From contig JAOACS010000021.1 of the NCBI GenBank assembly GCA_026417655.1, forward strand, positions 186,001 to 250,000: a stretch of 64,000 nt of DNA, given 5' to 3'. The first letter of the stretch is position 1. Each line of letters starts with the position of its first letter. The DNA comes from Syntrophobacterales bacterium. Its GTDB lineage: Bacteria > Desulfobacterota > Syntrophobacteria > Syntrophobacterales > Thermodesulforhabdaceae. The notes below the pieces were generated by a model. It was not told the origin of the DNA. It did not search any database and saw only the letters and a list, made by a program, of their open reading frames with translations. Below, in pieces: positions 36,703 to 45,196 of this stretch. Both the position numbers and the translations under genes were made by a program.

Positions 36703-36731
36703 GTTATATAACAGTTCATTATCCCTTCCAA
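36703..36731 (-). promoter_or_regulatory. Candidate sigma-70 promoter for the 4Fe-4S protein gene
   Basis: On the minus strand TTGGAA (36731-36726) and TATAAC (36708-36703) are 17 bases apart, giving four and five matches of six to the consensus. The -10 overlaps a 10-bp palindrome (36703-36712). The leader to the start codon would be about 60 bases. Confidence 0.4.
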
Positions 36732-36786
36732 GAAAAATCATCCGAGGGCTTTCTAGGGTTATAACATACCCCCCATAACTTAAACC

Positions 36787-36815
36787 TTAACATTAACTAA
36801 GATATAGGCTATTTT
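36787..36815 (+). promoter_or_regulatory. Candidate sigma-70 promoter for the NTF2-like/GGDEF gene
   Basis: TTAACA (36787-36792) and TATTTT (36810-36815) are exactly 17 bases apart, with five and four matches of six. A start near 36822 leaves about 25 bases before ATG 36848, which supports that start over TTG 36833. Confidence 0.4.
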
Positions 36816-36847
36816 AAAGTGGGAAGTTTACCTTGGGGATAAGTTAT

Positions 36848-37834
36848 ATGGAACAAGAAATAAAACTAGCATTTCTAAGCTACCTAGAATCTTACCTAGA
36901 AAAAAGAGATTTCGACGCTACCATTAGATTTATTAGCCCTAACATTACGGGCTTTGGCACGGGATTAGACGAAAAGGCCTATGACTACCAAACCTGTTTA
37001 AGGTTGTACCATAGGGATATCAATCAAGTTCGAAATCCAATAGATTACAGTATAGAAAATCTCCACATTTACTCTCCCTACGATAACATCGGTATTGTAT
37101 GTTGTGAACTAAATATTGAATCCTCCGTTTTGGATCATTCCTTTAAAATTAACCACCTAAGACTAAGCTTAATTTTCGTAAGAGATGGCGAAAGGTGGTT
37201 TATTGAGCATTTTCACATCTCATTGCCCACAAGCATTCACAACCCAGGTGAAGCCTTTCCAATAAAAGAGATAGAGGACCAGCATAGGGTGGTTCAAAAA
37301 CTTGTTTCTGAAGAGACTGAAAAATTTAAAAAAATTTTGAGGGAGGTAGAAAAGCAAGCTACTATCGATGGACTAACCCAACTTTATAATAGAGTGAAAA
37401 TTGAAGAAATAATAACGAATGAGATTGAAAAGGCAAAAGATAGGGAAGCTTCCTTTTCGGTTATCCTCATAGACGTAGACCATTTTAAGAGAGTAAATGA
37501 CGAATTTGGTCACCTTATGGGTGATAAGTTTTTAATTGAATTTGCCAACATTTTACTAAAAAACACCAGGGAAATCGATATCTGTGGAAGGTGGGGAGGA
37601 GAGGAATTTATTGTATTTTCTCCAAATACTAATTTGGAACAGGCCCTTCTTATTGCAGAAAGGCTAAGAAAGGTAATAGAAGATTTTAACTTTCCTGTTG
37701 TTGGTCATAAAACAGCAAGCTTTGGAGTGGCGTGTTGCAGAAAAAATGACTCCCTCAAAAGCATAATAGAACGGGCCGATATAGCTTTATATGCTTCGAA
37801 AAGAAGTGGCAGAAATAAAGTATCCTTCCAATAA
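36848..37834 (+). CDS. Diguanylate cyclase with an N-terminal NTF2/SnoaL-like domain
   Basis: The C-terminal part (about 170-328) is a GGDEF domain: IDGLTQLYNR, DVDHFKRVND and active-site GGEEF at 250-254, with the RxxD inhibitory site (REID) five residues before it. The first about 145 residues resemble a small cone-shaped NTF2/SnoaL fold, as used for ligand binding (EQEIKLAFLSYLESYLEKRD start, then IRFISPNITGFGTG, ending in a WFIEHFHIS strand). A short coiled coil joins the two. No membrane segment is seen, so a soluble ligand is implied. It ends three bases from the convergent tRNA. Confidence 0.84.
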   Translation: MEQEIKLAFLSYLESYLEKRDFDATIRFISPNITGFGTGLDEKAYDYQTCLRLYHRDINQVRNPIDYSIENLHIYSPYDNIGIVCCELNIESSVLDHSFKINHLRLSLIFVRDGERWFIEHFHISLPTSIHNPGEAFPIKEIEDQHRVVQKLVSEETEKFKKILREVEKQATIDGLTQLYNRVKIEEIITNEIEKAKDREASFSVILIDVDHFKRVNDEFGHLMGDKFLIEFANILLKNTREIDICGRWGGEEFIVFSPNTNLEQALLIAERLRKVIEDFNFPVVGHKTASFGVACCRKNDSLKSIIERADIALYASKRSGRNKVSFQ

Positions 37835-37837
37835 AAA

Positions 37838-37915
37838 TGGTCGGGGCGAGCCGATTTGAACGGCCGACTCCCTGCTCCCAAGGCAGGTGCGCTAACCAGG
37901 CTGCGCTACGCCCCG
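37838..37915 (-). tRNA. tRNA-Pro (UGG anticodon)
   Basis: Read on the minus strand this 78-base gene folds as a full cloverleaf: acceptor stem CGGGGCG/CGCCCCG, D arm GCGC-loop-GCGC, anticodon stem CCTGC/GCAGG around loop CTTGGGA (anticodon TGG, followed by G37 as expected for Pro), and the GTTCAAAT T-loop. The 3' CCA is encoded (plus-strand TGG at 37838-37840). Confidence 0.95.
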
Positions 37916-37931
37916 ACAATCTCGGTAGACT

Positions 37932-37958
37932 GTTATCACATTAAGGGCGATAATGCAA
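37932..37958 (-). promoter_or_regulatory. Candidate promoter for tRNA-Pro
   Basis: On the minus strand TTGCAT (37958-37953) and GATAAC (37937-37932) are 15 bases apart, the latter preceded by an extended -10 TG. It lies 16 bases from the mature tRNA 5' end. Spacing is short, so confidence is limited. The remainder of the 234-base gap before the TRAP gene shows only a lone TTGACT (38028-38033). Confidence 0.35.
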
Positions 37959-38149
37959 GTTGTTACTTAAAATATTCACATCTTAACACTAAACTGCTAT
38001 ATTGTAATCTTTACCAAAGTCTGTTTATTGACTTAAAAAGCTTCATAAGTCCTATTCCTAAGAACAAGATATTATGTCCACCTTCTAGATTCAAAAAGGG
38101 TGTGGAATGTAAAAAGTACCGTTACAATTGAACATAAGAGGGATACTCA

Positions 38150-40180
38150 ATGGCAAGAAACAATCAAAAAACTTTAGAAGAGATAATTTCTGAAGAATCC
38201 GGTCACGGTCGTTCTCTAGCCGGCTGGTCTTACTGGTTGGTATCAATAATTGGAATTCTATGGTGTCTTTTTCAACTATCGATCGCAAGTTGGTTGATTT
38301 TAGATACAACCTACACACGAGCTATCCATCTTGCCTGTGCTATCTCAATGGTATTTCTAAGTTACCCCATGCTTAAAAAGTCGCAGGGAAGATTAGGTTT
38401 TCTTGGCTCCAAGACCTCAGTTCCCTGGATAGATTGGATGTTCGCAGTCCTTGCTGCCTTTTCAGCTCTCTATATTGTTCTGGATTATGAAGGAATTACC
38501 CGCCGATACGGAGCTCCCCTTACAAGAGATGTAGTTGTGGGCCTTATGTTGATAATCTTTCTTCTCGAAGCTTCTCGTAGGGTTGTAGGTCCTACCCTCT
38601 CCTTGATCGCAGGACTTTTCATCGCTTATGCCTTCCTGGGGCCCTATATGCCGGAAGCAATCTCCTTTAGAGGAGTTTCTGTTAACCGCTTCATTGGACA
38701 AATGACAATGTCCACGGAGGGGATTTACGGCATTCCACTCCATGTTTCTGCAACAATGGTTTTTTTCTTCGTCCTTTTTGGAGCGATGTTAGAAAAGGCT
38801 GGAGCTGGAAAGTTCTTCATCCAACTAGCCCTAAGCCTTTTGGGTAGCTTCAGAGGAGGACCTGCAAAGGCTGCCATTATTTCTAGTCTTCTCACTGGTA
38901 TGGTTTCAGGCTCAAGTGTTGCCAACGTTGTCACCACAGGAACTTTTACTATTCCACTTATGAAAAGAGTTGGTTACAAACCAGAAAAAGCTGCTGCCAT
39001 AGAGGTTGCAGCTAGCGTAGATGGGCAGATTGCTCCTCCCGTAATGGGAGCTGCCGCCTTTATAATAGCCGAATATGTCAACGTTCCTTACATAGATGTA
39101 ATAAAAGCTGCGGCCATACCAGCCTTCGCATCCTATGCAGCTCTCTTTTATATCGTCCATTTGGAGGCGGTCAAACTTAATCTTAAAGGGCTTCCTAAAC
39201 AAGAGCTTCCCTCCTTTACAAAGACCCTAAAGGAAGGATTTCATTTTCTTATTCCCATATTCGCTCTGGTGTATGAATTGGTAGTTGTTCGCCATTCTCC
39301 AGAGCTTGCGGCTTTCCATGCGATTATCATAATTGGGTTAATCATTCTTCTCCAAAAACCTCTTCGGGCATTAAAAATGGGAAACCCATTACTTCCTTCC
39401 CTCAAGGAAGGTATAAAAGATCTCTTCTCCTCTCTTTCAACGGGAGCTCGTAACATGATGAATGTCGCCATGGCAACGGCTACAGCAGGGATTATTGTTG
39501 GAGTAGTATCCCTAGGACTTGGTGGATTGGTAAACCAAATTGTCGAAACCCTTTCGGGAGGAAATATTTATCTACTACTTATAATTACTGCTATAGCAAG
39601 TCTCATTATTGGAATGGGACTTCCTACTACGGCAACTTACATTGTTATGGCTTCACTTACCGCTCCAGCCATTGTGGAAGTCGGAGAAAACTATGGATTT
39701 ACCGTTCCAATTATGGCTGCCCACCTTTTCTGCTTCTTCTTTGGAATTCTCGCCGACGATACCCCTCCCGTGGGGCTCGCATCCTTTGCAGCCTCTGCTA
39801 TAGCTAGATCCGATCCAATCCGAACAGGTATCCAGGCCTTTACGTATGATATTCGAACGGCCGTCTTGCCATTTATGTTTATCTTCAACCATGAACTTAT
39901 CCTACATAACGTTAACGATTGGTTCCAGGGGATATTGATCTTTATTATGGCCTGCATAGGGAATTTTGCCTTCGCCTCAGCTACTCAAGGTATTGTACTT
40001 GTAAAAAATCGATTTTATGAGATTCCTCTTCTTCTTGGTACGACATTATGTATGATGCGTCCAGAGGCGATAGCTACCGTGATTGGTATACCCTACGAAT
40101 TAAGGTATACCTCCTATCTCATAGGGCTTGCCCTTTTTGGACTGGTGATCGGTCTTCAAAAACTAAGAAAAGGTCGTTAA
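38150..40180 (+). CDS. Fused TRAP transporter permease (4TM-12TM, TAXI type)
   Basis: A single 676-residue inner-membrane protein combining the small DctQ-like and large DctM-like subunits, as in the TAXI-TRAP class; such systems import organic acids using the sodium or proton gradient and an extracytoplasmic binding protein. About 16 hydrophobic segments are evident. Conserved DctM motifs include SGSSVANVVTTGTFTIPLMK near 260-280 and GMGLPTTATYIV near 485. No TAXI solute-binding-protein gene is adjacent on either strand, so the substrate cannot be guessed. An AGAGGGA site precedes the ATG. Confidence 0.92.
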   Translation: MARNNQKTLEEIISEESGHGRSLAGWSYWLVSIIGILWCLFQLSIASWLILDTTYTRAIHLACAISMVFLSYPMLKKSQGRLGFLGSKTSVPWIDWMFAVLAAFSALYIVLDYEGITRRYGAPLTRDVVVGLMLIIFLLEASRRVVGPTLSLIAGLFIAYAFLGPYMPEAISFRGVSVNRFIGQMTMSTEGIYGIPLHVSATMVFFFVLFGAMLEKAGAGKFFIQLALSLLGSFRGGPAKAAIISSLLTGMVSGSSVANVVTTGTFTIPLMKRVGYKPEKAAAIEVAASVDGQIAPPVMGAAAFIIAEYVNVPYIDVIKAAAIPAFASYAALFYIVHLEAVKLNLKGLPKQELPSFTKTLKEGFHFLIPIFALVYELVVVRHSPELAAFHAIIIIGLIILLQKPLRALKMGNPLLPSLKEGIKDLFSSLSTGARNMMNVAMATATAGIIVGVVSLGLGGLVNQIVETLSGGNIYLLLIITAIASLIIGMGLPTTATYIVMASLTAPAIVEVGENYGFTVPIMAAHLFCFFFGILADDTPPVGLASFAASAIARSDPIRTGIQAFTYDIRTAVLPFMFIFNHELILHNVNDWFQGILIFIMACIGNFAFASATQGIVLVKNRFYEIPLLLGTTLCMMRPEAIATVIGIPYELRYTSYLIGLALFGLVIGLQKLRKGR

Positions 40181-40210
40181 GCAGGCGAAGAACCTTTGGG
40201 TTAATTGCCC

Positions 40211-42415
40211 CTATCTTATACCGATCTGCCCAAGTCCAACCAGGTTCACAGTGACGAAAAAGCGCCTATCCCCTCCTTCCCGCTCATAGGAAGCGGTAAG
40301 CGACCAGCAGCCATGTCTATATGTTAGGCTATAGCCCTGTTTAAACATATCCTGTTTCGCAAAGGAATAGTTATGGTAGGTCCCAAGGGAAAGCCATGGA
40401 CGTAGATCCCAGTTTAAAGATCCAATTACCTCATCAACGCCAGAATTTTCCCTATAACGGTACTCAATCCCCAGAGTCTTACCTGTGAAAGTGCGGATGG
40501 AAAGGATGATATCGTGTTGCCTCATCAAAAGATCCTTGGGAGATGTGGCTACAGAATAGGATAAATCCACATATTTGTGAGGTGCAAATTCTAAGTCTAA
40601 ATAAATATCGGAAAAACCATTACCTACCGTAGTTACACTCGGAAAGCCATTCTCAAAAAGTGGCACCCTCTGGTCTCCAATACGATAATACTGAAAAAGC
40701 CTAAGTCTTGCCCACTCTTCGTTCGATGCCTCTTTATTCGCCACAAGGGAGGATCGAACTCCATAGCGTATCCGATTTGTGTAGAATACACTTGATGATT
40801 CATCAAAGGATGGCACCTTTCCTTCCCCTACCTCTGGAGCATATTCATAACCGATTTCAGGACTAATACTATGGGAGATAGAAGATGTGCCCCAGAGGTT
40901 AAGATTATACTGTCTCTCCAACCTCATGTTAGCTTCAGTGCTAAAGATAGGAACTATTCTCCCTTCCAGCCCCTTCGGCGACCCCATCGAACCCCCATCT
41001 TCAAGATCGTAAAGAACACCTTGTAAAGCCATGGTCGTTTTTGTATTGATAAATGAAGAGACCTTCCACGGTAGAGTGAACTCGGGAGCTATATAGAGCT
41101 TTGTACCCTGCTCCCCTTCATCGCGCCAATATTGAGCTATAAAGGAGCGAAGCCCGTAATATAATGGTGTTCCCAATATGTAAGAAGATCCTACCGAGAC
41201 CCCAAAGGATGGAATCTCTTGAAGTGTAGAACTTTTCAAAGAGGGATTATTCTGATCCCAGTAATGTAGATCAAGGGAGACCTCAAGATCCTCCGATCTC
41301 CTAAAAAAGTAGGCATTGGACTCGCGAGCCATTTTGGTCCTATCCAAAAGAAGTCCCGTCCCAAGGAAAGATTTGAAGGCCTCGTTTGTATACTCAAAGG
41401 AGGGAGATCCACGGGTAAATTCATTAAGGAAATCTCGATCACTTAGTATGTCAAGATTTATCCTAGCTTCTATATTTTCGGGGAGATTCATAAGGGCTCG
41501 CCCTCTTACCCAAAACCTATCCCTTTCAGTCATCGCAAATCCATGGGATCTAACCCTCTCTTCATCACCAAGGTCTCTCATATAATTGGTAATAAAGATA
41601 CCCTCCCCCCATTTGGCATCGTTCCATCTATATTCAACACCGCCCATGAATCCACGCTTCTGAAGAATCTCACCAAAGAAGGTAGCATCCTGACTCTGGC
41701 CTATAACCCAATAATATGGAATTTCCATAATGAAACCATTTAAATCGGAGAAGCCAATGACCGGCATTAAAATTCCACTCTGACGCTCAGCCTTCACTGG
41801 AACCATAAACCACGGAATGAAAATCACAGGGACCGAACCAACCTGAAGAACAACATTTCGAGCTCTCGCTATACCATCAGGGGGAATATGAAGTCTTTTA
41901 TAATTTACAGACCAATCCGGAGATGGGAGAGTGCAGGTCGTAACAAACCCCCTTTCAAAGATATATTCATCGCCCTCAAGCTTATGAATATGTTCCGCTT
42001 CGACGTAGAAATGGTTCTTTGCAAAATACAATATGCCCTTTTCGATATAACCTGACTGTTTCTCAAGATTCCAGGTGACATTATCGCTTCTGATCCAATC
42101 CTCCCCATAACTAATGAAAACATTACCTTTTAGTTTAACGATACTATCCCTTTTGTATAAGATAGCCCTATCCGCTTCAATCTTTCTATTGCCGGATTGA
42201 AGTATTACTCGGCCCTCCGCCCTATAGGCCTCCTCCTCTCTAATATACTCTATCTTGTCCGCCGTTAAAGTCCAGGGTAGATCACCACCATATGAGAAGA
42301 GATCCTTAGAAAGGGGAACTTCGAAGAGGGTAAAAGCGAAGGCAACTGTTCTAAGTAGGAAAAATGAAGATAACCAAAAGACAATTGCTAGGTTTTTCAC
42401 TGTCTTACCCGCCAA
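40211..42415 (-). CDS. lptD: LPS-assembly outer-membrane protein LptD
   Basis: LptD with LptE inserts lipopolysaccharide in the outer leaflet. The 734-residue precursor has a signal peptide (cleavage near 28), an N-terminal LptA-like beta-jellyroll (about 45-170: DKIEYIREEEAYRAEGRVIL) and a large C-terminal barrel with many aromatic-ended strands, closing in VNLVGLGQIGIR. Two of the cysteines (CTLPSP near 160 and the later GCWSLT) fit the disulfide-forming positions. The start at TTG 42415 is uncertain; GTG 42400 is an alternative. It lies five bases after folC. Confidence 0.88.
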   Translation of the reverse strand: MAGKTVKNLAIVFWLSSFFLLRTVAFAFTLFEVPLSKDLFSYGGDLPWTLTADKIEYIREEEAYRAEGRVILQSGNRKIEADRAILYKRDSIVKLKGNVFISYGEDWIRSDNVTWNLEKQSGYIEKGILYFAKNHFYVEAEHIHKLEGDEYIFERGFVTTCTLPSPDWSVNYKRLHIPPDGIARARNVVLQVGSVPVIFIPWFMVPVKAERQSGILMPVIGFSDLNGFIMEIPYYWVIGQSQDATFFGEILQKRGFMGGVEYRWNDAKWGEGIFITNYMRDLGDEERVRSHGFAMTERDRFWVRGRALMNLPENIEARINLDILSDRDFLNEFTRGSPSFEYTNEAFKSFLGTGLLLDRTKMARESNAYFFRRSEDLEVSLDLHYWDQNNPSLKSSTLQEIPSFGVSVGSSYILGTPLYYGLRSFIAQYWRDEGEQGTKLYIAPEFTLPWKVSSFINTKTTMALQGVLYDLEDGGSMGSPKGLEGRIVPIFSTEANMRLERQYNLNLWGTSSISHSISPEIGYEYAPEVGEGKVPSFDESSSVFYTNRIRYGVRSSLVANKEASNEEWARLRLFQYYRIGDQRVPLFENGFPSVTTVGNGFSDIYLDLEFAPHKYVDLSYSVATSPKDLLMRQHDIILSIRTFTGKTLGIEYRYRENSGVDEVIGSLNWDLRPWLSLGTYHNYSFAKQDMFKQGYSLTYRHGCWSLTASYEREGGDRRFFVTVNLVGLGQIGIR

Positions 42416-42420
42416 TGATA

Positions 42421-43758
42421 TTATTGGGAAAGACTGGTTATAGGATCGGCCACATCTCCAAAAATCTCCTTTACTTCACCGACAAAGTATAAAGAACCAG
42501 TGATACAGATGAGATCGTTTGGCCCCGCCTCGGTCTTTACATATTCTATCGCTTGGACCACATCAGGAATGACGTAGCACCTAGATATATAGGAACGAGC
42601 CATTTTTCTTAAACTCTCGGGATCTGCAGCCCTTGAGTAACGGGGTTTAGTAAACACAACCGCCTCAGCCTGAGGAAGAAGTCTTCTAAGTATTCCTCGG
42701 ATATCCTTATCTCCCATAATACCTATGACAAGATAAAGCTTATCGTAAGTAAAGTTTGTCTTTAGGATGTTCTTAAGGCTCTCGGCTCCGTGAGGATTAT
42801 GGGCACCATCAAGGATAATAGTTGGATTTCTAGAGATGATTTCTGCCCTACCTGGCCACGAAGTCGTCTTTAGACCTTCACGAACACTATTTTCTCTCAA
42901 ATCCAAAAGCCCCCTCTCCTCCAGCACTTCAAGAGCTGCTAGGGCTAACCCAGCATTTTCCCTCTGATGTTCCCCAAGAAGAGGCATAGGTAGATCTCTA
43001 AATCCCCTATTTTTGCCCTGGTAATGAAAGGTTTGAGTCGAGCTCTTCTTAACAAAAAAGTCTCTCCCGAGAATTCTTAAAGGGGCTTTAAGGCGGTAGG
43101 CAGTAGTTTTTATTACACTTTGAGCTATGGGCTGTCTTACACCCGTAATGACTGGAACATTTTCCTTTATGATACCAGCCTTTTCACGAGCAATAGCGGC
43201 AAGGGAAGTTCCAAGAAATTCCTGATGATCAAACCCTACATTAGTAATGATGCTCACATGGGGAATGATCACATTGGTGCAATCTAATCGTCCTCCCATG
43301 CCGACCTCTATTACACCCCAATCAACGCTCTCTTGACGGAAGTAAAGAAAAGCCATAGCCGTGACAAATTCAAAAAAGGTAGGGGGCGACTCCGGTACTA
43401 ATACGGACTTTACCCTCTCGTAAAGTTCAACCACTCTATCGCGAGGTATTTCCTCCCAATTTATACGAAATCTTTCGGTAAAACGCAACAGATGAGGAGA
43501 TGTGTAACTACCGACCTTATAGTTATGAGCTTTGAGAATGGAGGAAATAATAGCAACAACAGAGCCCTTTCCGTTAGTGCCCCCTATGTGGATGTATCGA
43601 AGACCAAGATGGGGATTACCAAGTCTGCCTAGAATCTCCTCTGTCCGATTCAGTCCAAATTTAATCCCGATTTTTTGAAGGAGATAAAGATTCCTAAGAA
43701 CTTGAGCATAAGAATCCAGCATGTTTTCATTCTCACCATCAAAACTAAGGTTTCCCAT
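42421..43758 (-). CDS. folC: Folylpolyglutamate synthase / dihydrofolate synthase
   Basis: FolC adds glutamate to dihydropteroate and to reduced folates, with ATP. The 445-residue Mur-ligase-type protein has the GTNGKGS P-loop at about 60-66, the family signature EVGMGGRLDCTNVI and HQEFLGTSLAAIAREKAGI, and the C-terminal domain with ILDGAHNPHG. ATG 43758 follows GGAG by seven bases. Upstream is a 238-base gap that also holds a candidate promoter for the divergent plus-strand genes. Confidence 0.93.
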   Translation of the reverse strand: MGNLSFDGENENMLDSYAQVLRNLYLLQKIGIKFGLNRTEEILGRLGNPHLGLRYIHIGGTNGKGSVVAIISSILKAHNYKVGSYTSPHLLRFTERFRINWEEIPRDRVVELYERVKSVLVPESPPTFFEFVTAMAFLYFRQESVDWGVIEVGMGGRLDCTNVIIPHVSIITNVGFDHQEFLGTSLAAIAREKAGIIKENVPVITGVRQPIAQSVIKTTAYRLKAPLRILGRDFFVKKSSTQTFHYQGKNRGFRDLPMPLLGEHQRENAGLALAALEVLEERGLLDLRENSVREGLKTTSWPGRAEIISRNPTIILDGAHNPHGAESLKNILKTNFTYDKLYLVIGIMGDKDIRGILRRLLPQAEAVVFTKPRYSRAADPESLRKMARSYISRCYVIPDVVQAIEYVKTEAGPNDLICITGSLYFVGEVKEIFGDVADPITSLSQ

Positions 43759-43885
43759 TACCTAACTCCGAGGTTTAATTCTATTCTACTTAAGATTCCC
43801 TTGTTACATTGTCATAGCCTAAGGCAAAAAACAAGCTCGACGTTTAACAAGGAAGAACAGTCCACTTTTTTGTAGGTTTGATATT

Positions 43886-43913
43886 TTGCTTAAGGATCAA
43901 AGAATGGTATAAA
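43886..43913 (+). promoter_or_regulatory. Candidate sigma-70 promoter for the 43997-53555 gene run
   Basis: TTGCTT (43886-43891) and TATAAA (43908-43913) are 16 bases apart, with three and five matches of six. It is 83 bases upstream of the first gene of an eleven-gene run. A GG and GC nearby are 11, not 10, bases apart, so a sigma-54 site is not claimed. Confidence 0.35.
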
Positions 43914-43996
43914 GATCAAGACATAGTTTCACTTCAAATTTTTAGACCTTTAGGACATTTTAAAAATCAAGGCCAAAAAGAAAAAGGAGATAGTAG

Positions 43997-44629
43997 ATGA
44001 TTGTAGAACATCTCGTAGTAGGAATGCTTCAAACAAATTGTTATATTCTAAGGGAACCCCCATCAGTTGAAGCCATCGTTATAGATCCAGGAGGAGATGC
44101 GAAGCGTATTTATAGCCTTCTTACAGCCCATGGACTTAAACTTAAAGGGATACTACTTACTCACGGTCACTTCGATCACCTTCTTGATGCGTGGAATCTC
44201 AAGAAACTAGCCGGGGGTGAAATCTATCTTCATTCCCTGGATGAACCTCTACTTTACAATAAAATGGTAGGTATCGGAGCCTTTCTTATGGGGAAGATGC
44301 CATCCTTAAACCCCTCAATCGATAAATATCTGAAGGATAGAGATATCATCTCTTTAGGTGGAACAGAAATCCATGTAATAGAAACACCGGGCCATACGCC
44401 TGGTCACGTCTCTTTCTACATTCCGTCGCAAAAGATCATATTCGTAGGTGATACCCTTTTCGATGGATCCATAGGCAGAACAGACTTTCCCGGTGGATCA
44501 TACGAACAACTAATCTCGTCGGTCAGAACTAAAATCTTTCCTCTAGGCGATGACACTACTGTTTACCCAGGCCATGGTCCTGTAACAACCGTGGGGAAAG
44601 AACGGAGAACTAACCCCTTCTTCTTATAG
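43997..44629 (+). CDS. Metallo-beta-lactamase-fold hydrolase (glyoxalase II-like, YcbL type)
   Basis: A 210-residue zinc hydrolase of the glyoxalase II/YcbL group: the THGHFDH metal motif at about 54-60, a later His in TPGHTPGHVSFY near 130-141, the GDTLFDGSIGRTDFPGG signature, and YPGHGP near the end. The short C-terminus lacks the substrate domain of true glyoxalase II, so thioester hydrolysis is possible but the substrate is open. AAAAAGGAGA precedes its ATG. First gene of a long plus-strand run. Confidence 0.9.
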   Translation: MIVEHLVVGMLQTNCYILREPPSVEAIVIDPGGDAKRIYSLLTAHGLKLKGILLTHGHFDHLLDAWNLKKLAGGEIYLHSLDEPLLYNKMVGIGAFLMGKMPSLNPSIDKYLKDRDIISLGGTEIHVIETPGHTPGHVSFYIPSQKIIFVGDTLFDGSIGRTDFPGGSYEQLISSVRTKIFPLGDDTTVYPGHGPVTTVGKERRTNPFFL

Positions 44630-44639
44630 GAGTGACACT

Positions 44640-45182
44640 ATGACAACAGTCAAACCTAATTGGTTTTTAAAGGTTCAAATTATTGTGATGTTACTTTCCT
44701 TAATGCTAAGTGGATGCTCCCAGAGTAGAGCCCTTTCGCCACCACCTCCCCCGCCCACAACAGGCTCCTTTTCATCTCCCCCAACAACTACTCCCACAAC
44801 ACCTGGTAGTGTTGGGACAGGACAAACGAGCACCCCAGTAACCACCTCTGCCTACCCCATCGCTCCGCTATTTTATGATTTTGAAGATATCCCAATCCCT
44901 CAAGAAATGGACATGATAACGGACGAGTCTAGAGTCTTTATGGTAGGACAGTTTAAAAGCGGTGTATTAGTGTTTAAAGGACGAGTTGAGGCTAATTCGC
45001 TTGTAGACTTTTTCCAGGCGGCTATGGTAAGGGAAAAATGGCAGTTCAAGAGTGGTTTTCGCTATAACCGATCAGTCCTTGTCTTCGAAAAGCCCCAAAA
45101 AACCTGTGTAGTCGTAGTTTATTCCCGTCTTATTTATACATACCTTGAAATCTATGTAGCACCAACTCAGGCTAGATTCTAG
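44640..45182 (+). CDS. Lipoprotein with Pro/Thr-rich linker, unknown function
   Basis: A 180-residue precursor with an N-terminal hydrophobic signal and lipobox SGC (Cys26), then a low-complexity Pro/Thr/Ser linker (about 30-75) and a compact C-terminal domain (about 80-180) that begins YDFEDIPIPQEM and has alternating strands, a VDFFQAAMVREKW helix and a VFEK strand. I do not recognise a named family with certainty. The anchor and linker suggest an outer-membrane lipoprotein that reaches into the periplasm. Confidence 0.75.
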   Translation: MTTVKPNWFLKVQIIVMLLSLMLSGCSQSRALSPPPPPPTTGSFSSPPTTTPTTPGSVGTGQTSTPVTTSAYPIAPLFYDFEDIPIPQEMDMITDESRVFMVGQFKSGVLVFKGRVEANSLVDFFQAAMVREKWQFKSGFRYNRSVLVFEKPQKTCVVVVYSRLIYTYLEIYVAPTQARF

Positions 45183-45196
45183 AGGAGACATTTTCT

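Noticed and set aside
37856-38131. Plus-strand open frame of 91 codons across the tRNA
   Set aside because: It reads through tRNA-Pro antisense and an AT-rich gap and has no ribosome-binding site.
43870-43890. Possible sigma-54 promoter (GG...GC) before the metallo-hydrolase gene
   Set aside because: GG and GC are 11 rather than 10 bases apart and the -24 element is poor.
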